NCBI RefSeq assembly: GCF_000025705.1
Contig: NC_013959.1
Location: forward strand, 1,603,063 to 1,667,062
Length of the DNA: 64,000 bases
From: Sideroxydans lithotrophicus ES-1
GTDB lineage: Bacteria; Pseudomonadota; Gammaproteobacteria; Burkholderiales; Gallionellaceae
Direction of reading: 5' to 3'
The notes below the pieces were generated by a model. That model had not been told where the DNA came from and did not search any database. It saw nothing but the letters and a program-made list of their open reading frames with translations. Below, one piece after another: positions 9,701-21,023 of this stretch. How positions within the stretch are numbered: position 1 is the stretch's first letter; every line of letters begins with the position of its first letter. A program made the translations under genes and the position numbers.

Positions 9701-12700
9701 CGTCAACCCATCGATATCGGTCGCTGTTACCGCAACATCAAGAACACCCACATCACCGTGTGCCGGCACTCCACTGAATACACCAGCCCCTGCATCGAAA
9801 GTCAGCCATGCAGGCAAAGCAGAACCATCAGTTAATGTGGCACTGTAGATCAGGCTATCTCCATAATTCATGTCTATGTCAGTAAAAGCGCCATCGGGCA
9901 CAGCGAAAGTAAATTCCGCACTTTCCTGCACTGTCTGATCAGTAAGTGCCATTGAAACCACGGGAGCATCATTCACATTCAGCACGTTTAAAATAAATGT
10001 ACCGCTCGTTGATAGCCCTCCCGCATCGGTAGCGGTCACAGATAGATTGAGACTGCGGACATCAGCATTTTCAGGTGTACCGGTGAACGTCTGCGTCAGA
10101 GGATCGAATTGAAGCCATGCTGGCACAGCAGAACCATCAGCCATCGCGACGCTATAACTCAGCCTATCTCCATTAGGGTCGGCAAACACGGAGTCGGGTA
10201 TCTGGTAAGTAAAGGCCTGGTCTTGCGTAGCATCCTGATCCAGCAGCGCACCGGATTGCGTCGGTGCCAGATTATTGCCATTTCCGCCAGGTAGATGTGC
10301 TATGACGCCCCACTCATCCCATGACGTGCCATCTGCAAACTGAACCTTCTGCACTGAAAAAGCACCCGGCTGTCCGAGATCGATGCTTCCGCCATCCGCC
10401 ATTTTCAGCACGATGCTGCCAGTATCTGCATTGAAACTCACTGATACATTGGACTGGTCGATACCGCTGCCAAGCTGGAGTGTGTTTTCGTCCGCCACCA
10501 AGACATTACCATTCCAGTGCCAGCCCTGATCAATGATGGTATCTGTGCCATCCCCGAGGTCGTACGCGTAAGTATCACCGCCCTCGCCTCCGCGCAGAAT
10601 GTCGTTCCCTTTGCCGCCAATGATTGTGTCGTTGCCGTCAAGCGCGTCAATCCGATCATTGACGGCCGTTCCTTCGATGACTTCCGAAGCGGCTGAACCC
10701 TGCATATCGATTCCGCGTGTCAGAAGTTGATCGTAGGTAAGCGCCGTGCCATCGGCAAACTTGAAGGAATCTATCGAACAGGAAGCCTGCGGATCATTCG
10801 GATCGAATCCACCCAAGCGAACCGTTGCTCCGTTATCAAAATTCAGCGTCAGCCCACTTTCGTTCGAAAGCGTAAAGTTCGAATCTGCATAGTTCCAGGC
10901 GAATTCGACAGTATTGTTGCCACTGCCAACACCGCAAGAATCCGTGATGGTGTAATCGCCAGATTCGCTGATCACATAGGTATCGTTCCCCAACCCGCCT
11001 GACAGCACCGAATTCCCGGCATAAGCAAAGATACGATCGTTATATCCCGTTCCTGTCACAAGTGCCGATGCCGCATCTTCCACAATATGCGTAGCGTGGG
11101 CCATGATGTCCTCGTAATTCCATATGACACCATTGGCGAACTCGATCTTACGAATGCTTTGTATGGTCTGCGCTTCTCCACTCCACCAATCCCAGGCACT
11201 TGGCAGCGAGCCGGGAACCTGATTCTGCCCGGCCTGGAATGTATATGCATCCTGAATGAACACCTGATCGCCCTGATTGCCATAGCCGATGCTGATATCC
11301 TGCGAATCCAGCCCAAGCTGACCTTGCCTGGACCAAAGTTGACCGGTATTTTTCTTTTCAATGACTTCAATATTGAAAGAGGCGTCCGGAGTGATTCCCG
11401 TTCCAAACAACAACGTCATTCCGGAATCATTATATGAGCTGCCCCAACCTTTATTTTGTATCGTGTCCTGACCGTCACCCACGTTGAACAGGAAGGTACT
11501 GTTTGGGCCGTACATGACATCGTCACCCTTGCCGCCTACGACAACAGCAGCTCCAGATGATGCCGACACATCCGAATTGATCGTATCGTCGGCATTCGAA
11601 CCCATCAGCAAACCCGAGTTATACGAATATAGCGACTTGGGTATATCCGGCGTAACAGGCGGCAAGCCGCCTTGCTGAGCCAACAATTGATCGAAAGTGA
11701 TCGCCGTTCCATCGCTGAAAACAAAGTTCTGGATTATCCCCTGCTCGCCATTGGCGATCGCGATCGAGTCGCCATACGGCCCTACATTCAGAACGAATGG
11801 TGTCGCACTGGCCGGATCGTAATTCCAGGTGATGTCACTGGCTGTGATTCCCGCCCCGAATCTGATGTCATTCCAGCCACCCAAATCTGCAATGACATCC
11901 TGGCCATCGCCAAGATTAAAGGTATACGAATCATATTGATCACCGCCGATGACAATGTCGTTACCCGCCCCACCGTTAAAGACTGCGGAAGTCCCGATAC
12001 CGTCCAACGTGGACGCCCTCCAGGGATCGTTGATCGTGTCATTGATAGTCGGCAACCCTGCATCCTGCCAAGTGATCAATTCATTCAACGTAAATTCAGA
12101 TCCGTCTGCGAATTTAAATTTGCCGATGGCATTCATGCCTGACATCACTTGAATCGCATCGCCCTGTGCACCCACAGAAATGGTCATCACCTGACGGGTC
12201 GTTTCGTTCGGGGCCATGTCAGCTGCAGTGGATGGAAATGATGGCGTATTTCCATATCCCGTACGCCAGGCATCGGTTGCCTGAACGACCTCCATATTGA
12301 AGGAAAGCATATCCGGCGTAATTCCAGCGCCAAAAACGATCGAATTATCAGTTGCGGGATTTCCCAGACCTGACAACTCGTAAATCTGATCCACACCATC
12401 ACCCAGATTGAACAGGTATGTATCGTTACCAGTGCCACCGATCAGTGTATCGTTGCCTTGTCCGCCTGCCAGCGTATCGTTCCCGACACTGCCGGTCAGT
12501 ATGTCGTCCGCCACGGTTCCCACAATTGGCACATCCGCAAACGACGGTTCCATGGCACGCAAATCGAGTGAAGTTCCATCGTTAAAAGTCAGTGTCTCAA
12601 TCGAGTTTCCGGCAAACCAATCCACTACGCGGATACGATCCGTACCATTGGAGAAATCGATTTGCAGATCTGAACCGAACTTGCTGAAGGTCACATCGGA

Positions 12701-15700
12701 AGCGAAAATTCCTGCACCGAATTGCAAAGTGTTGCTGCCCTGGTTATCGATGATGCGATCCTGCCCATCACCGTAATTGAAGACATAGGTATCGTTGCCG
12801 GTGCCGCCATACAAAACATCGTAACCAATGCCGCCTTGCAATATATCGTTGCCACCTTCACCGCTCAGAACATCGTTGCCGTATCCGCCATCCAGAGCAT
12901 CATCGCCCGCTCCTGCCAGCAATACATCGTTACCGTCGTCACCAAACATATAATCCGTTGAACTGGAACCCAGGAGCACATCGTCGCCAGTTGTACCATC
13001 GACATTGATACCAAGATCAACCAACTGTTGCGCTGTCATTACGGTGCCATCGACAAACTCGAAGCGCTGTATGGACAACCCGGCAAGCAAATCATTCCTG
13101 TTGAAACCACCGATCACGACTGCATCGCCATTGCCGAAATCCAGTGTCAATAACCCATTGTCTTGAGTCGTAGCCAGACGCAGCATCGGTACTGTCAATC
13201 CGGCACCCAGCCGCAGCGTATTGATCTGCCCGGCAGTATTCGAATCAGCTATCAGATCAACACCATCACCCTGATTAAATATGTATGTGTCGCTTCCTTC
13301 GCCACCAAAGAGGGTATCGTTTCCAGCACCGCCAGTCAGCACGTCGTTGCCGTAGCCGCCGGACAACTGATCGTTCCCGGCACCACCATTCAGCGTGTCG
13401 CTACCAAGTCCGCCGTCGAGCCAGTCGTTACCATCCCCGCCATCCAATATGTCGTTAATGCTTCCGCCCGACAAACTGTCGTCACCGGCACCTCCTTGCA
13501 TCCGATTGGTCCAGTTTGCAGCTCCTTGCAAAACATCGACCATATCTCCACCGATGACATCAAGCCCTTTTTGGGCGAACAATTCAAACGGAGTGATTGT
13601 CGATCCATCGGCAAATTTCAACTGCTCGATAGAGATGCCATTCAAGTCGTTTGTGTTTAAATCGATTTGACCTATCGTGACACTGTCGCCGCCACCCAAA
13701 TCGAGCGTGACGTCACCGAATTCACCATCGAGTTGTACAGTAATCATGTCTGCCGTAATGCCAGCGCCGAAACTCAATACATTGATACCAAGGCCATGTG
13801 CCATATCACTAACACCGGTATCAATAATATTGTCGGCCCCGTCCCCAAGATTGAAAACATAGGTATCGTTTCCACGACCGCCGATCAATAGGTCGTTACC
13901 AGCTCCACCAATTAAAGTGTCGCTATAACTTGACGAGTTGCTTCCGTACAAAACATCCGATCCGCTGGTACCAACCTCGGTCAATGTCTTCTGACCAAGA
14001 AAATCATTCAGATTCATTGTTGAGCCATCAGCAAACTTCAATTGCTGAATAGTCAGTGCATCTGCAGCACCCACATTGATCGAATCGCCGTTGCCCAAAT
14101 CCAGCACAATTGCGTTTACGCTTCTGTCATAGCGAGGCGTGACCATGTCAGCCGTAATGCCCGTACCAAAACTCAAAGTATTGGTTCCTGCCACCCAACC
14201 CGAAGCAGTCTGCGTTCCACTGGGATAATCAACAATCTGATCAGCGCCGTCCCCAAAGTTGTATATATAAGTATCGCTACCACCCATCCCGATCAGTACA
14301 TCGTTACCCGCTCCACCGCTCAAGATGTCGTTACCTTCCGTTCCGGTCAATGTGTCATCCCCACCCATCCCTTGCAGATTGTTTCCATAGAAATGATTGA
14401 ATCCGGTCATGCTTTCCGCTGTGGCAGTACCTTCCACATAGAACTTGTTGCGGCGCAACATTTGATCGATCGTAAAACTTGAGCCGTCCGCAAACTGGAC
14501 TGTTTGAACAGAAAGGTTGTAGTTACTGCTTGTCTGAATACCGCTGCCGACATTGATTGTGTCGCCATTTCCCAAATCGAATACGATGGAGCCAGTACTT
14601 CCTGTTGGGTCTGCCGGGTCGGGTACAAAACGGATCTTGACCATATCCGGCGTAATTCCGGAACCAAAGCTAAGCGTGTTTATGTCAGGAGTTGGCCATT
14701 GCCCCCACCCTTCAGGATGAGTACCAACCAGATCAATGATCGTATCTGCGCCATCTCCAAGGTTGTATACATAAGTATCGTTACCACCGCCACCGGACAA
14801 AGTATCGTTGCCCGTCCCTCCGATGAGAATGTCATTACCGCTTTGGCCGTATAAAGTATCGTTGCCGGCACCGCCATCCAGCGTGTCGCCGCCTGCCCCG
14901 CCATAGAGTGTGTCGTCCCCGCCCAAGCCCTGGATCGAATCCCTGAACATAATCGAATCAGAACCCGTCAGTACATCGTTACCTTCTGTACCCACCTGCG
15001 TCAACGTCTGTTGTCCGACCAAGGTATTCACATCCAGCGTACTGCCATCGGCGAATTGCAATGTCTGGATCGCCAGATTATCCGGCGCACCGATTTCGAT
15101 GGTGTCGCCGTTGCTTAGCACCAGTGTTGCAGCAAGCGTCACGCTGTCGTAGCTCACCGTCAGCATATCGGCCGTGATACCTGCGCCGAATGACAAAACG
15201 TTGGTGTCCGCATTACGGTACTGTCTTGTCTGCCAGTCATAATACTGACGACCGCTATCGGTGATCCGATCCGAACCATCGCCCAGGTTGTACACGTACG
15301 TATCACTGCCTGTACCGCCATTCAACACATCGTTGCCCGTGCCTCCGTTCAGCACATCATTACCGGCACCTCCATTCAGGATATCGTCGCCTGCACCTCC
15401 ACTGAGGACGTCTGCATAAGCCGAATCCGAGCCCTGCAAGATATCCGCGCCATCGGTGCCGTTCTGTACAAGGGAGCGTTGTCTTAGCAGCGTATCGACA
15501 TCCAGCGTGCTGCCGTCCGCCAGTTGTATCGTTTGAATAGCAAGATCGGTCGGACTGCCGATGTGGATGCTGTCGCCATTGCCCATGTCCAGCAGCACCG
15601 TCACGGCAACGCTGTCGTAGGTCACGAAGAGGGTGTCTGCGGTGATGCCTGCCCCCAGTTGAAGGATGTTGTTTGCAGTGTGGTAGTAGCTGTTGTCGAT

Positions 15701-18073
15701 GATGATGTCTGCACCATCGCCTTTGTTGTAGACATAAGTGTCGTTGCCGGAGCCGCCTTGCAGGATGTCGTTGCCAGTCCCTCCAGTGAGCACATCGTTG
15801 CCCGTATCGCCATTCAAGATGTCATCACCTGCCCCGCCATCCAGAACATCGTTTCCCCATCCACCATCCAGGTTGTCGTTACCATCACCACCTTGCAAAG
15901 TGTCGTTATACCAACCGCCCTTGAGTACATCATCCCCTGCTCCACCTTGCAGGATGTTGGTAGCCAACATCCCACCGGTAATTACATCGTCGCCCGCGCC
16001 GCCCAGCAGGATGTTGTTGCCGTAATACCCGCCGTTCAGCACGTCGTTGCCATCGTTACCCACCAGCACCCCACCGTTCCATAACCCATTGAGCGTGCTG
16101 CCGTCTTTTTTGGCGATCTGAACTTCAGCATTGGCTTTCTGGTTTGGCTGTCCATCCATGTTGATATTGAAATCGGCAAGAGTCTTCTGGATGGCGGGGG
16201 TAAGTGTGGGGTTGGTCAGCGTAATATCGTTAAGGGTATCGCCCAGCAGTTGCCAGCCCTGTGTCTCCCAGTCGCTGCTCTTGAAGTAATCCTTGCCGTA
16301 GCGGTTGAATTCGACGAGGTCAACGATGGCTTTGTCGGGGTTGGCAAGTATCTGTGCCAGAAAGAGCTCTTGCACGTTAACAAAGTCATACACCAGATCG
16401 CCGTCCTCTTGTTTCAAACCCACTGCATCGAGATACGGCAATAGACGGGTTTGCGGCAGCAATGCTTGATATACCGCGTCACGCAGAATGGCATAAGTGT
16501 CATCCAACATCCTGGTTTGCCCGAAGCGCGGCGAGAGGTCGATGCGGATGTGCTTGGGATTGCCATCGTAGCAGACCGTCATGCCTTGCGATGCACCCAT
16601 AGCACCTGAGTTGCCCTCCCACGGCATGCGGAAATAACTGCTTCCGGTAAATTGTTCAAGCACTGAAAGGTGGGCTTGCTGAGTCGGCGTAAGACCGGCA
16701 TACACCAGGGTGTAGCCGTTTGCCGCCGCCCTTGTTTGCATGTCCGCGAAGCCGCTGCTTTTTCCCCATTCCGCAATCAGGTTATCGATGAGGGCATATT
16801 GCTCATCTCGGGTGCCCGCATTGCTGTATTGGGTGAGCGCGGCTTCCAGGCTACTGCTCAGGCTCACGGCTTCACTCAGGTCGCGCACTTTGCCGCTGCC
16901 CTGCATGTCGGGCAGTTGTTCCGCGGCGGGTGTCAAGGGAATTGGGGTGACGAAAGTACGGTGGAAAGTATCCAGTGCCAAGTTGATGTCGGCCATGTTA
17001 CTGACGGAGCCGGTGGCGCCAGTACTGCCGTCGGCATAGGTGAAGCTGCCCAGGTCAGCCATCTGGTTGCCGCTGGCGAGCATCTGGCTGTGCTGGGTGG
17101 CAGCGACGTTGATGCTGGTGATGTTGAGGTCGTCGGCCAGATAGCGGAGTTCGTTTGCCTGCGAGATTCCATCCTGATTCAGGTCTTGCCAGACTTGCAG
17201 GTCGAAGAAGTTGGCATCCTGAGCATCCACGATTCCGTCGTGGTTAGTGTCTAGCTGAGCGAGCGCATCGAAGCCGTTTTTCGCTTTGCCGATGACGTTG
17301 CCATTCGCATCAAGTATTGGTGTGCTGTCGCCGAAAAGTTCGGTACCGTTGTCGATGGTGCCGTTCCCGTTCCTATCCAGTACGAGAAAGCCGTCGTCTG
17401 GAGCGATCCAGCCGGTGCCAGTCTTGATGCCGCTGCCGGTGTGGTCAAACAGGATGGGCGGATTGGTCAGGGGAACGGTGTTGATGCCGTCGCCGTTCAG
17501 ATCAAGCGTAAGCGGGTCGCCGAAGCGTTGGTTGAATTGTTTAGTGGCGTTAAGACTGGTACTAAGCTGTAAAGGCATACCAGGTGATGGTAAATCGCAG
17601 GTGCCAAAGAGTTCAGGCCATGGATTTACACGATCCACTTTACCTGGATACCCCATCGCACCAGTTGTGTTCCATTTAATTTCAGTTTTTGATTTAATAA
17701 CTTCAAAATGTAGATGCGGATCTTGGCTACTACCTGATCCGGGGGCTCCTTTTTTTCCACCACTAAGCCCAAGTGGCTGCCCAGCAGCGACCACCTGCCC
17801 CACAGCAAGAGCGGAATCAAACTCGCTTAAGTGTGCATATAACGAATAAACATGTTCACCTTCAATAATCCCATGATCAATCACCACCACATTTCCATAA
17901 TTATGCGGACCTGGATTGTCGGACGCACGAACAACAGTGCCAGCGCCACTGGCAAACACGCCAGTACCCACACTTGCTCGAATATCTATTCCAGCGTGAT
18001 TCGTACCACTCCTCATTCCAAAAGGGCTTGTAATTTTTACTGTTCCAGCAATCGGCAAAGACGTGAGGCACAT
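6737..18073 (-). CDS. Giant RTX protein with N-terminal M23 endopeptidase domain (3778 aa)
   Basis: No signal peptide, as expected for a type I secretion substrate. Residues 10-130 form an M23/LytM domain with the full metal and catalytic set visible: H26xxxD30, H81 in SLYAH, and H120-L-H122 in DPHLHFE. EF-hand-like calcium loops follow (about 190 DLNGDGINT, 234 [11 protein letters not shown], 277 [11 protein letters not shown]). From about 660 to 2490 many GGxGxD nonapeptide blocks alternate with RTX-associated domains of the form GNGDSI...[12 protein letters not shown]. Two He_PIG/cadherin-like domains (about 2600-2810), one Ig-like domain, four VCBS repeats (about 2915-3345), two more He_PIG-like domains and a final RTX remnant (about 3560-3650) complete it. 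The last ~100 residues, Cys-poor and amphipathic, should hold the secretion signal. The likely role is a calcium-folded surface or released peptidoglycan hydrolase or adhesin; target unknown. Confidence 0.92.
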   Translation of the reverse strand: MCLTSLPIAGTVKITSPFGMRSGTNHAGIDIRASVGTGVFASGAGTVVRASDNPGPHNYGNVVVIDHGIIEGEHVYSLYAHLSEFDSALAVGQVVAAGQPLGLSGGKKGAPGSGSSQDPHLHFEVIKSKTEIKWNTTGAMGYPGKVDRVNPWPELFGTCDLPSPGMPLQLSTSLNATKQFNQRFGDPLTLDLNGDGINTVPLTNPPILFDHTGSGIKTGTGWIAPDDGFLVLDRNGNGTIDNGTELFGDSTPILDANGNVIGKAKNGFDALAQLDTNHDGIVDAQDANFFDLQVWQDLNQDGISQANELRYLADDLNITSINVAATQHSQMLASGNQMADLGSFTYADGSTGATGSVSNMADINLALDTFHRTFVTPIPLTPAAEQLPDMQGSGKVRDLSEAVSLSSSLEAALTQYSNAGTRDEQYALIDNLIAEWGKSSGFADMQTRAAANGYTLVYAGLTPTQQAHLSVLEQFTGSSYFRMPWEGNSGAMGASQGMTVCYDGNPKHIRIDLSPRFGQTRMLDDTYAILRDAVYQALLPQTRLLPYLDAVGLKQEDGDLVYDFVNVQELFLAQILANPDKAIVDLVEFNRYGKDYFKSSDWETQGWQLLGDTLNDITLTNPTLTPAIQKTLADFNINMDGQPNQKANAEVQIAKKDGSTLNGLWNGGVLVGNDGNDVLNGGYYGNNILLGGAGDDVITGGMLATNILQGGAGDDVLKGGWYNDTLQGGDGNDNLDGGWGNDVLDGGAGDDILNGDTGNDVLTGGTGNDILQGGSGNDTYVYNKGDGADIIIDNSYYHTANNILQLGAGITADTLFVTYDSVAVTVLLDMGNGDSIHIGSPTDLAIQTIQLADGSTLDVDTLLRQRSLVQNGTDGADILQGSDSAYADVLSGGAGDDILNGGAGNDVLNGGTGNDVLNGGTGSDTYVYNLGDGSDRITDSGRQYYDWQTRQYRNADTNVLSFGAGITADMLTVSYDSVTLAATLVLSNGDTIEIGAPDNLAIQTLQFADGSTLDVNTLVGQQTLTQVGTEGNDVLTGSDSIMFRDSIQGLGGDDTLYGGAGGDTLDGGAGNDTLYGQSGNDILIGGTGNDTLSGGGGNDTYVYNLGDGADTIIDLVGTHPEGWGQWPTPDINTLSFGSGITPDMVKIRFVPDPADPTGSTGSIVFDLGNGDTINVGSGIQTSSNYNLSVQTVQFADGSSFTIDQMLRRNKFYVEGTATAESMTGFNHFYGNNLQGMGGDDTLTGTEGNDILSGGAGNDVLIGMGGSDTYIYNFGDGADQIVDYPSGTQTASGWVAGTNTLSFGTGITADMVTPRYDRSVNAIVLDLGNGDSINVGAADALTIQQLKFADGSTMNLNDFLGQKTLTEVGTSGSDVLYGSNSSSYSDTLIGGAGNDLLIGGRGNDTYVFNLGDGADNIIDTGVSDMAHGLGINVLSFGAGITADMITVQLDGEFGDVTLDLGGGDSVTIGQIDLNTNDLNGISIEQLKFADGSTITPFELFAQKGLDVIGGDMVDVLQGAANWTNRMQGGAGDDSLSGGSINDILDGGDGNDWLDGGLGSDTLNGGAGNDQLSGGYGNDVLTGGAGNDTLFGGEGSDTYIFNQGDGVDLIADSNTAGQINTLRLGAGLTVPMLRLATTQDNGLLTLDFGNGDAVVIGGFNRNDLLAGLSIQRFEFVDGTVMTAQQLVDLGINVDGTTGDDVLLGSSSTDYMFGDDGNDVLLAGAGDDALDGGYGNDVLSGEGGNDILQGGIGYDVLYGGTGNDTYVFNYGDGQDRIIDNQGSNTLQFGAGIFASDVTFSKFGSDLQIDFSNGTDRIRVVDWFAGNSIETLTFNDGTSLDLRAMEPSFADVPIVGTVADDILTGSVGNDTLAGGQGNDTLIGGTGNDTYLFNLGDGVDQIYELSGLGNPATDNSIVFGAGITPDMLSFNMEVVQATDAWRTGYGNTPSFPSTAADMAPNETTRQVMTISVGAQGDAIQVMSGMNAIGKFKFADGSEFTLNELITWQDAGLPTINDTINDPWRASTLDGIGTSAVFNGGAGNDIVIGGDQYDSYTFNLGDGQDVIADLGGWNDIRFGAGITASDITWNYDPASATPFVLNVGPYGDSIAIANGEQGIIQNFVFSDGTAITFDQLLAQQGGLPPVTPDIPKSLYSYNSGLLMGSNADDTINSDVSASSGAAVVVGGKGDDVMYGPNSTFLFNVGDGQDTIQNKGWGSSYNDSGMTLLFGTGITPDASFNIEVIEKKNTGQLWSRQGQLGLDSQDISIGYGNQGDQVFIQDAYTFQAGQNQVPGSLPSAWDWWSGEAQTIQSIRKIEFANGVIWNYEDIMAHATHIVEDAASALVTGTGYNDRIFAYAGNSVLSGGLGNDTYVISESGDYTITDSCGVGSGNNTVEFAWNYADSNFTLSNESGLTLNFDNGATVRLGGFDPNDPQASCSIDSFKFADGTALTYDQLLTRGIDMQGSAASEVIEGTAVNDRIDALDGNDTIIGGKGNDILRGGEGGDTYAYDLGDGTDTIIDQGWHWNGNVLVADENTLQLGSGIDQSNVSVSFNADTGSIVLKMADGGSIDLGQPGAFSVQKVQFADGTSWDEWGVIAHLPGGNGNNLAPTQSGALLDQDATQDQAFTYQIPDSVFADPNGDRLSYSVAMADGSAVPAWLQFDPLTQTFTGTPENADVRSLNLSVTATDAGGLSTSGTFILNVLNVNDAPVVSMALTDQTVQESAEFTFAVPDGAFTDIDMNYGDSLIYSATLTDGSALPAWLTFDAGAGVFSGVPAHGDVGVLDVAVTATDIDGLTASTTFRLDIAGVAPSNQAPVANGDTVTLDQNSGQSIITASSLLANDTDPDMGDTLNIVSVDATSALGNSVMLGAAGDVVFDIGNKYQLLGAGQTAIDTFNYTVADGSGATATATVTATITGVNDAPVTTADVATAMQEDLAVTVMGNVLANDTDIDQGTVLAVANAGTFAGQYGQLALNADGSYTYALDNASLGVQSLAEGQVVTETFAYQATDGLVATPSTLTVTIIGTNDAPIATVDTTTVQEDVSVTASGNVLSNDADVDQGTVLSVANVGVFIGQFGQLTLNADGSYTYALDNNALAVQSLAEGQVVTESFAYQASDGITSTPSTLTISITGTNDAPVVAADTAAVQEDLSITAIGNVLANDIDIDQGAVLSVANTGMFAGHYGQLNLNADGSYTYTLDNASLGVQSLAEGQVVTETFAYQATDGITSTPSTLTVTITGTNDAPVTTVDTAAVQEDISIAASGNVLANDSDVDQGTVLGVANAGEFAGQYGQLTLQADGSYTYVLDNASSAVQSLAAGQVITETFAYQATDGLVSTPSSLTVTITCTNDAPIVAVPLPDSSTLEDQIFHFQVPADTFTDIDQGDVLTYHATMADGSVLPDWLTFDATTLTFSGVPSNWDVGVFNVSVTATDTGGLSATDTFTLDVQNVNDAPVVLNHMADQHIAESHCDDHHGFSFAVPANTFDDWDIVHGDSLTYSATMADGEKLPCWLKFDAATCTFSGRAEDSGNWDILLTVTDRAGASVSQVFNLSSGDDHRDKCHDDQVLPIDTTQDEIITSSSVNDIIHTGNGANTIVFMRGYGQDKVYGSIGTDNTVVLGGGIQMADIALSKQGNDLILESGNNDQITFKNWYDTNVNHKSVLNLEIISNAMSGFGEDNHHGKHDDHLSIRHFDFTAVVNAFDQALTTNPALNAWSMTDALLSAHLEGCDSSTLGGDLANQFNQNGSLAAIALASSQTAINDTNFGGIPQQLHPFAGLQTTTAKLG
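8040..9326 (-). repeat. Four tandem VCBS units, 321-bp period, inside the RTX gene
   Basis: The repeated start GCATCGTT/GCATCATT recurs at 8040, 8361, 8682 and 9003, exactly 321 bp (107 codons) apart, with a diverged boundary near 9327. Each unit encodes a VCBS-type domain with NVLANDxDxDQGTVL, [16 protein letters not shown] and a closing GTNDAP. Units are highly similar but not identical at DNA level, typical of repeats kept alike by recombination. Copy number is likely to vary between strains. Confidence 0.9.
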
Positions 18074-18097
18074 AATTATTCTCCTAATTTCTAGAAA

Positions 18098-19216
18098 TTA
18101 TTTCAGTGGCATAATATAAGCATCATCAACACTCTGCCCCACGCCTTCAGTATTTCCGGCCCTTAGGCGATAGAACACAACATTTCCCCCATCCGGCGAG
18201 ATTGATGGATATCCTTCAACTTTTTCAGCCAAGCGTTTAGTTTTCTGGGTAGCTATATCAACAGAATAAAGCTCGGAGTGATCTGGATTCACATAAACCA
18301 ATTGATGCCCATCTTGCGAAACATCAAAAGTAATGACACCTGCAGAGGAGCCAGCAATCTTGATGCAATTTATTTGCGTCAAGTTTATTGAGCACTTGAA
18401 TAGCTGATACATCATCGCCAAGGTTTTGGTATCGGTAGTGGAAACATAAATATGTTCTTGACTATCGATTTTGATCTGAACAATGGCTGGAAAATTCTGA
18501 GGTGACATTACGTCGAGAGTCGTTAAATCCTGCCCACGCTGTAAAAAGAACTTACCTCTATGCCCCAGAAAAAGTGTTTTGGAATCTGGCATCCACGCAG
18601 CGACACCGCCAGTACCCGATGGCCAATCATGTGACCAATAGAATTCCCATTTAGTTGTTGTTTGTTTAATTGAAAGCTGCGGTGCTTTGCCAAGAAACAA
18701 TATTTTGCTACCGTCTGGAGACAAGACCCCGCCGCCTTGTGCAATAGCAAAGCGTTCTTTTTTTCCACTGACAAGATCAATTCTAGAATAGTCCTGTACA
18801 GAATGAGCATAATCAACATGCCCTGAAGCATCCCTATCAGCTCGAGCTGTGCGTGTATCAACAATAATTAACCATTTGCCATCGATTGAACAACTGGTTG
18901 CTCCGATATAGCCACTGTTTGACACCTTGCGTCGAGCGCCATTTGGTAGTTCGAATAGAAATGAACCTGATTCTCCTACATCTAAAACAAGAGCATTATT
19001 TCCGCACCAAACTGCTTCCGTATAAGTCACATTCTTAGCTAACAACCGTTCCCTATTATTCGTCGCTTCTGTTGCACCCAATACGACATCGGCTGCGAAA
19101 CTTTTTGGCTGAAAAAGTAATACAACAATTGCTATGGCATGGCATAAACCGCGAAACTTACTTATGCTCTTCACATCCACATTGTTCATCACTTGCTGTT
19201 CTCTCATGCTAACCAT
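18098..19216 (-). CDS. Exported beta-propeller (TolB/PD40-like) protein
   Basis: After a signal peptide with hydrophobic core GLCHAIAIVVLLF and probable cleavage after KSFA, the mature part is about 330 residues of WD40-like PD40 blades: SIDGKWLIIVDT, LSPDGSKILFLG, WMPDSKTLFLG, SQDGHQLVYVN and ISPDGGNVVFYRL. The frame is open up to an ATG at 19324, but residues 17-36 of that longer reading match the C-terminal tail of the nearby ABC transporter (SAVSDSND), so they look like a scar. I place the start at 19216, next to a purine-rich GGGAGGGGG; 19207 and 19189 are alternatives. It lies 24 bases upstream of the RTX gene on the same strand, suggesting a periplasmic or surface partner of that protein. 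No enzymatic motif is seen. Confidence 0.75.
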   Translation of the reverse strand: MVSMREQQVMNNVDVKSISKFRGLCHAIAIVVLLFQPKSFAADVVLGATEATNNRERLLAKNVTYTEAVWCGNNALVLDVGESGSFLFELPNGARRKVSNSGYIGATSCSIDGKWLIIVDTRTARADRDASGHVDYAHSVQDYSRIDLVSGKKERFAIAQGGGVLSPDGSKILFLGKAPQLSIKQTTTKWEFYWSHDWPSGTGGVAAWMPDSKTLFLGHRGKFFLQRGQDLTTLDVMSPQNFPAIVQIKIDSQEHIYVSTTDTKTLAMMYQLFKCSINLTQINCIKIAGSSAGVITFDVSQDGHQLVYVNPDHSELYSVDIATQKTKRLAEKVEGYPSISPDGGNVVFYRLRAGNTEGVGQSVDDAYIMPLK

Positions 19217-19292
19217 GCCCCCTCCCTCAACTTCCTGTTTGATTTGATCGTTTGAATCACTCACCGCACTAACCAAAGTGGTCCGCATCGCA

Positions 19293-19979
19293 TTAAGTTT
19301 TTTCATTTCGCATCCCTTGTTCATCGATTACCCTGACATCATCCTTCCCGCCTACCGCACTCAACGCCCCCTTGCCTATCCTTACAATCTCATCCACCAA
19401 TAGACTCTTCGGCATGGCGTGGGTGATGAAGATCATGCCGACCTTGCCCTTGAACTGGTTAATGGTGCTGGCGAAGTGTTCTGCCGTGTTCTGGTCCAGG
19501 CTGCTGGTCGCTTCGTCAAAGATGAGTATTTTGGGTTGCTTGATCAATGCCCGCGCAATGGCCAGCCGTTGTTTTTGTCCGCCAGAGAGTCCTGAGCCGC
19601 GCTCCCCGATCTCGGTCTGGTAACCCTGCGGGAGTTCTTCGATGGCAGAGTGGATCTCGGCCATGCGGCAGGCATTCACGATCTGTTCGAAGGTGGCATG
19701 CGGGTTGGCCATCAGCAGGTTGTCGTAGATGGTGCCGGAGAACAGCACGGTCTCTTGCGGCACCACGCCGAAGTAGTGCCGCAGTTCGTTGGCGGAGAGA
19801 TAGCGGATGTCGGTGCCGTCGATCTTGATGGTGCCGCCTGCAGGTTGATAGAAACCTTGCAGCAGTTTGGTGAGCGTGCTTTTGCCGGAACCGGATGGCC
19901 CCATGATGGCGACGACTTTGCCGGGCGCAACACTGAGGTTGAAGTTCTCGTACAGGAAAGGCCTGTCCTCGGCATAGCG
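19293..19979 (-). pseudogene. 5'-truncated type I secretion ABC transporter (ATPase domain only)
   Basis: Homology to the full-length transporter at 21715-24057 begins abruptly at the codon for R of RYAEDRPF (19979) and runs to the end of the ATPase. Walker A GPSGSGKST, Q-loop VVPQETVLFSGT, signature LSGGQKQRLAIARAL, Walker B ILIFDEATSSLD and the H-loop ITHAMP are all intact. All membrane and C39-like parts are missing, and seven bases upstream of the break the terminal motif of a RAYT element begins (19986). An internal ATG at 19904 could still start a 203-residue soluble ATPase fragment, which would lack part of the domain's first strands. It sits where the ABC gene would be expected in a canonical secretion operon. 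Confidence 0.88.
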
Positions 19980-19985
19980 GCAATC

Positions 19986-20145
19986 AAAGGGGTCAGCCTC
20001 GCATTATGTTTTCGCATCTCAATGTTCCCGTTCAAAATCCAAAATCACTTTGATCTTCAACTTGCACGCTTAGGTCGCTCATTACCATCGGCCTGCCCGG
20101 TTTCCTATGGGCTCGCCTCACTCCGAGCGGGATATCGGCAGAATT
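19986..20145 (-). repeat. Remnant of a RAYT element end, tandem with the intact one
   Basis: The sequence starts AAAGGGGTCAGCCTCGCATT, identical to the intact element end 160 bases to the right at 20146. On the minus strand it still encodes about 27 codons of a related transposase C-terminus (KPGRPMV ... VEDQSDFGF, stop at 20032-20034), then homology fades. So two RAYT elements, or an element and a partial copy, once lay side by side here. Confidence 0.8.
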
Positions 20146-20963
20146 AAAGGGGTCAGCCTCGCATTAAGTTTTCGCATCTCAATTCTCCTATCAGAATCCA
20201 AAATCACTTTGATCTTCAACCCGCTCACCCTGGTCGCGCTTTACCATCGGCCTACCCGGCTTTCTCTGCGCACGCCGCACACCAACTGCTGCACACATCA
20301 TTTCGCTGAACCGCTCGCTTCCCAACGGTTGCCCCTGTGCCAGTGCAAGCCGGATATCCGCTATCGCTGCGTCATCCAGTTCACTACGGAACAGCCCACG
20401 ATATTCAGTCAGTCGTTCAGTCTCTTCCTTGCCCAGTGCCAGATACAGCGAATGGGGCGTAATGCGCTCGTCTGTTTGTCCCAATCCGTTATGCCGATAG
20501 CTTGACCACCGATATTGCGCAGGGTCGTTCACCATGTTTGCGCGCACCGGGTTGAGTTCGATGTAGCGCATGCAGGTCAAAAGGTAATCTTCGGCTTGCA
20601 CCAAACTGGATTTGAAGCGCCCTTCCCATAAACCGCCCGTGCGGCGATAGCTGCGGTTGATGTATTGCACGTACCGACGTCCGATGGATTGCATCATCTT
20701 TGCGATGCCGTCCGGCCTGTCTGATGTCACCAGCAGATGTACATGGTTGGTCATCAGTACATAAGCGTGTATGGCGCAGTGCCAATCGCCAGCCGATTTC
20801 TGTAGCCAGTGGAGGTAGCAGTGATAATCCTCTTCGGCAAAGAAACACGGTCCGCGATTGATTCCGCGCTGCACGATGTGCTGCGGGACTTCGGCTAATC
20901 TAATGCGTGGGCGACGGGGCATGGTTGTCTAAAATTAAATGCGAGGCTGAGCCAACTCCTTTT
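20146..20963. mobile_element. RAYT element (REP-associated tyrosine transposase with its inverted ends)
   Basis: The left end on the plus strand is AAAGGGGTCAGCCTCGCATT at 20146. The right end at 20936-20963 is its imperfect inverse, reading AAAAGGAGTTGGCTCAGCC then TCGCATT on the minus strand. The transposase gene fills the inside. AAAGGGGTCAG-type ends are a familiar mark of this single-strand-transposing family. The element lies between the truncated ABC copy and brnT. Confidence 0.82.
20191..20922 (-). CDS. REP-associated tyrosine transposase (Y1_Tnp/IS200-like, RAYT)
   Basis: 243 residues. It opens with MPRRPRIRLAEVPQHIVQRG, the normal start of this family. The HuH pair is in YVLMTNHVHLLVT (about residue 55), and the candidate nucleophile tyrosine is in the helix QSIGRRYVQYINRSYRRTG (about 85-103). 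Conserved GGLWEGRFKSSLVQ and CMRYIELNPVRANMV follow. The length and motifs appear complete, so the protein may be active. It is expected to nick and process palindromic repeats as single-stranded DNA. The gene lies inside its own inverted ends. Confidence 0.93.
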   Translation of the reverse strand: MPRRPRIRLAEVPQHIVQRGINRGPCFFAEEDYHCYLHWLQKSAGDWHCAIHAYVLMTNHVHLLVTSDRPDGIAKMMQSIGRRYVQYINRSYRRTGGLWEGRFKSSLVQAEDYLLTCMRYIELNPVRANMVNDPAQYRWSSYRHNGLGQTDERITPHSLYLALGKEETERLTEYRGLFRSELDDAAIADIRLALAQGQPLGSERFSEMMCAAVGVRRAQRKPGRPMVKRDQGERVEDQSDFGF

Positions 20964-20984
20964 ATTTCCACTTTAGGCCCCCCA

Positions 20985-21023
20985 TTGACGGTACATACGT
21001 TTGTGCATATCATATTTATATGA
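20985..21023 (+). promoter_or_regulatory. Promoter and palindromic operator of brnTA
   Basis: A -35 box TTGACG (20985-20990), a spacer of exactly 17 bases and a -10 box TATCAT (21008-21013) stand only six bases before the brnT ATG at 21020. The transcript should therefore start at or next to the start codon. A perfect 6-2-6 palindrome TCATAT-TT-ATATGA (21010-21023) covers the -10 box and the ATG, a fitting site for autorepression by the BrnA ribbon-helix-helix protein. Binding is inferred. Confidence 0.7.

Noticed and set aside
12450-16080. CRISPR-like regular repeats
   Set aside because: The short regular units are coding GGxGxD nonapeptides in frame, without constant repeats and unique spacers, and no cas genes are near.
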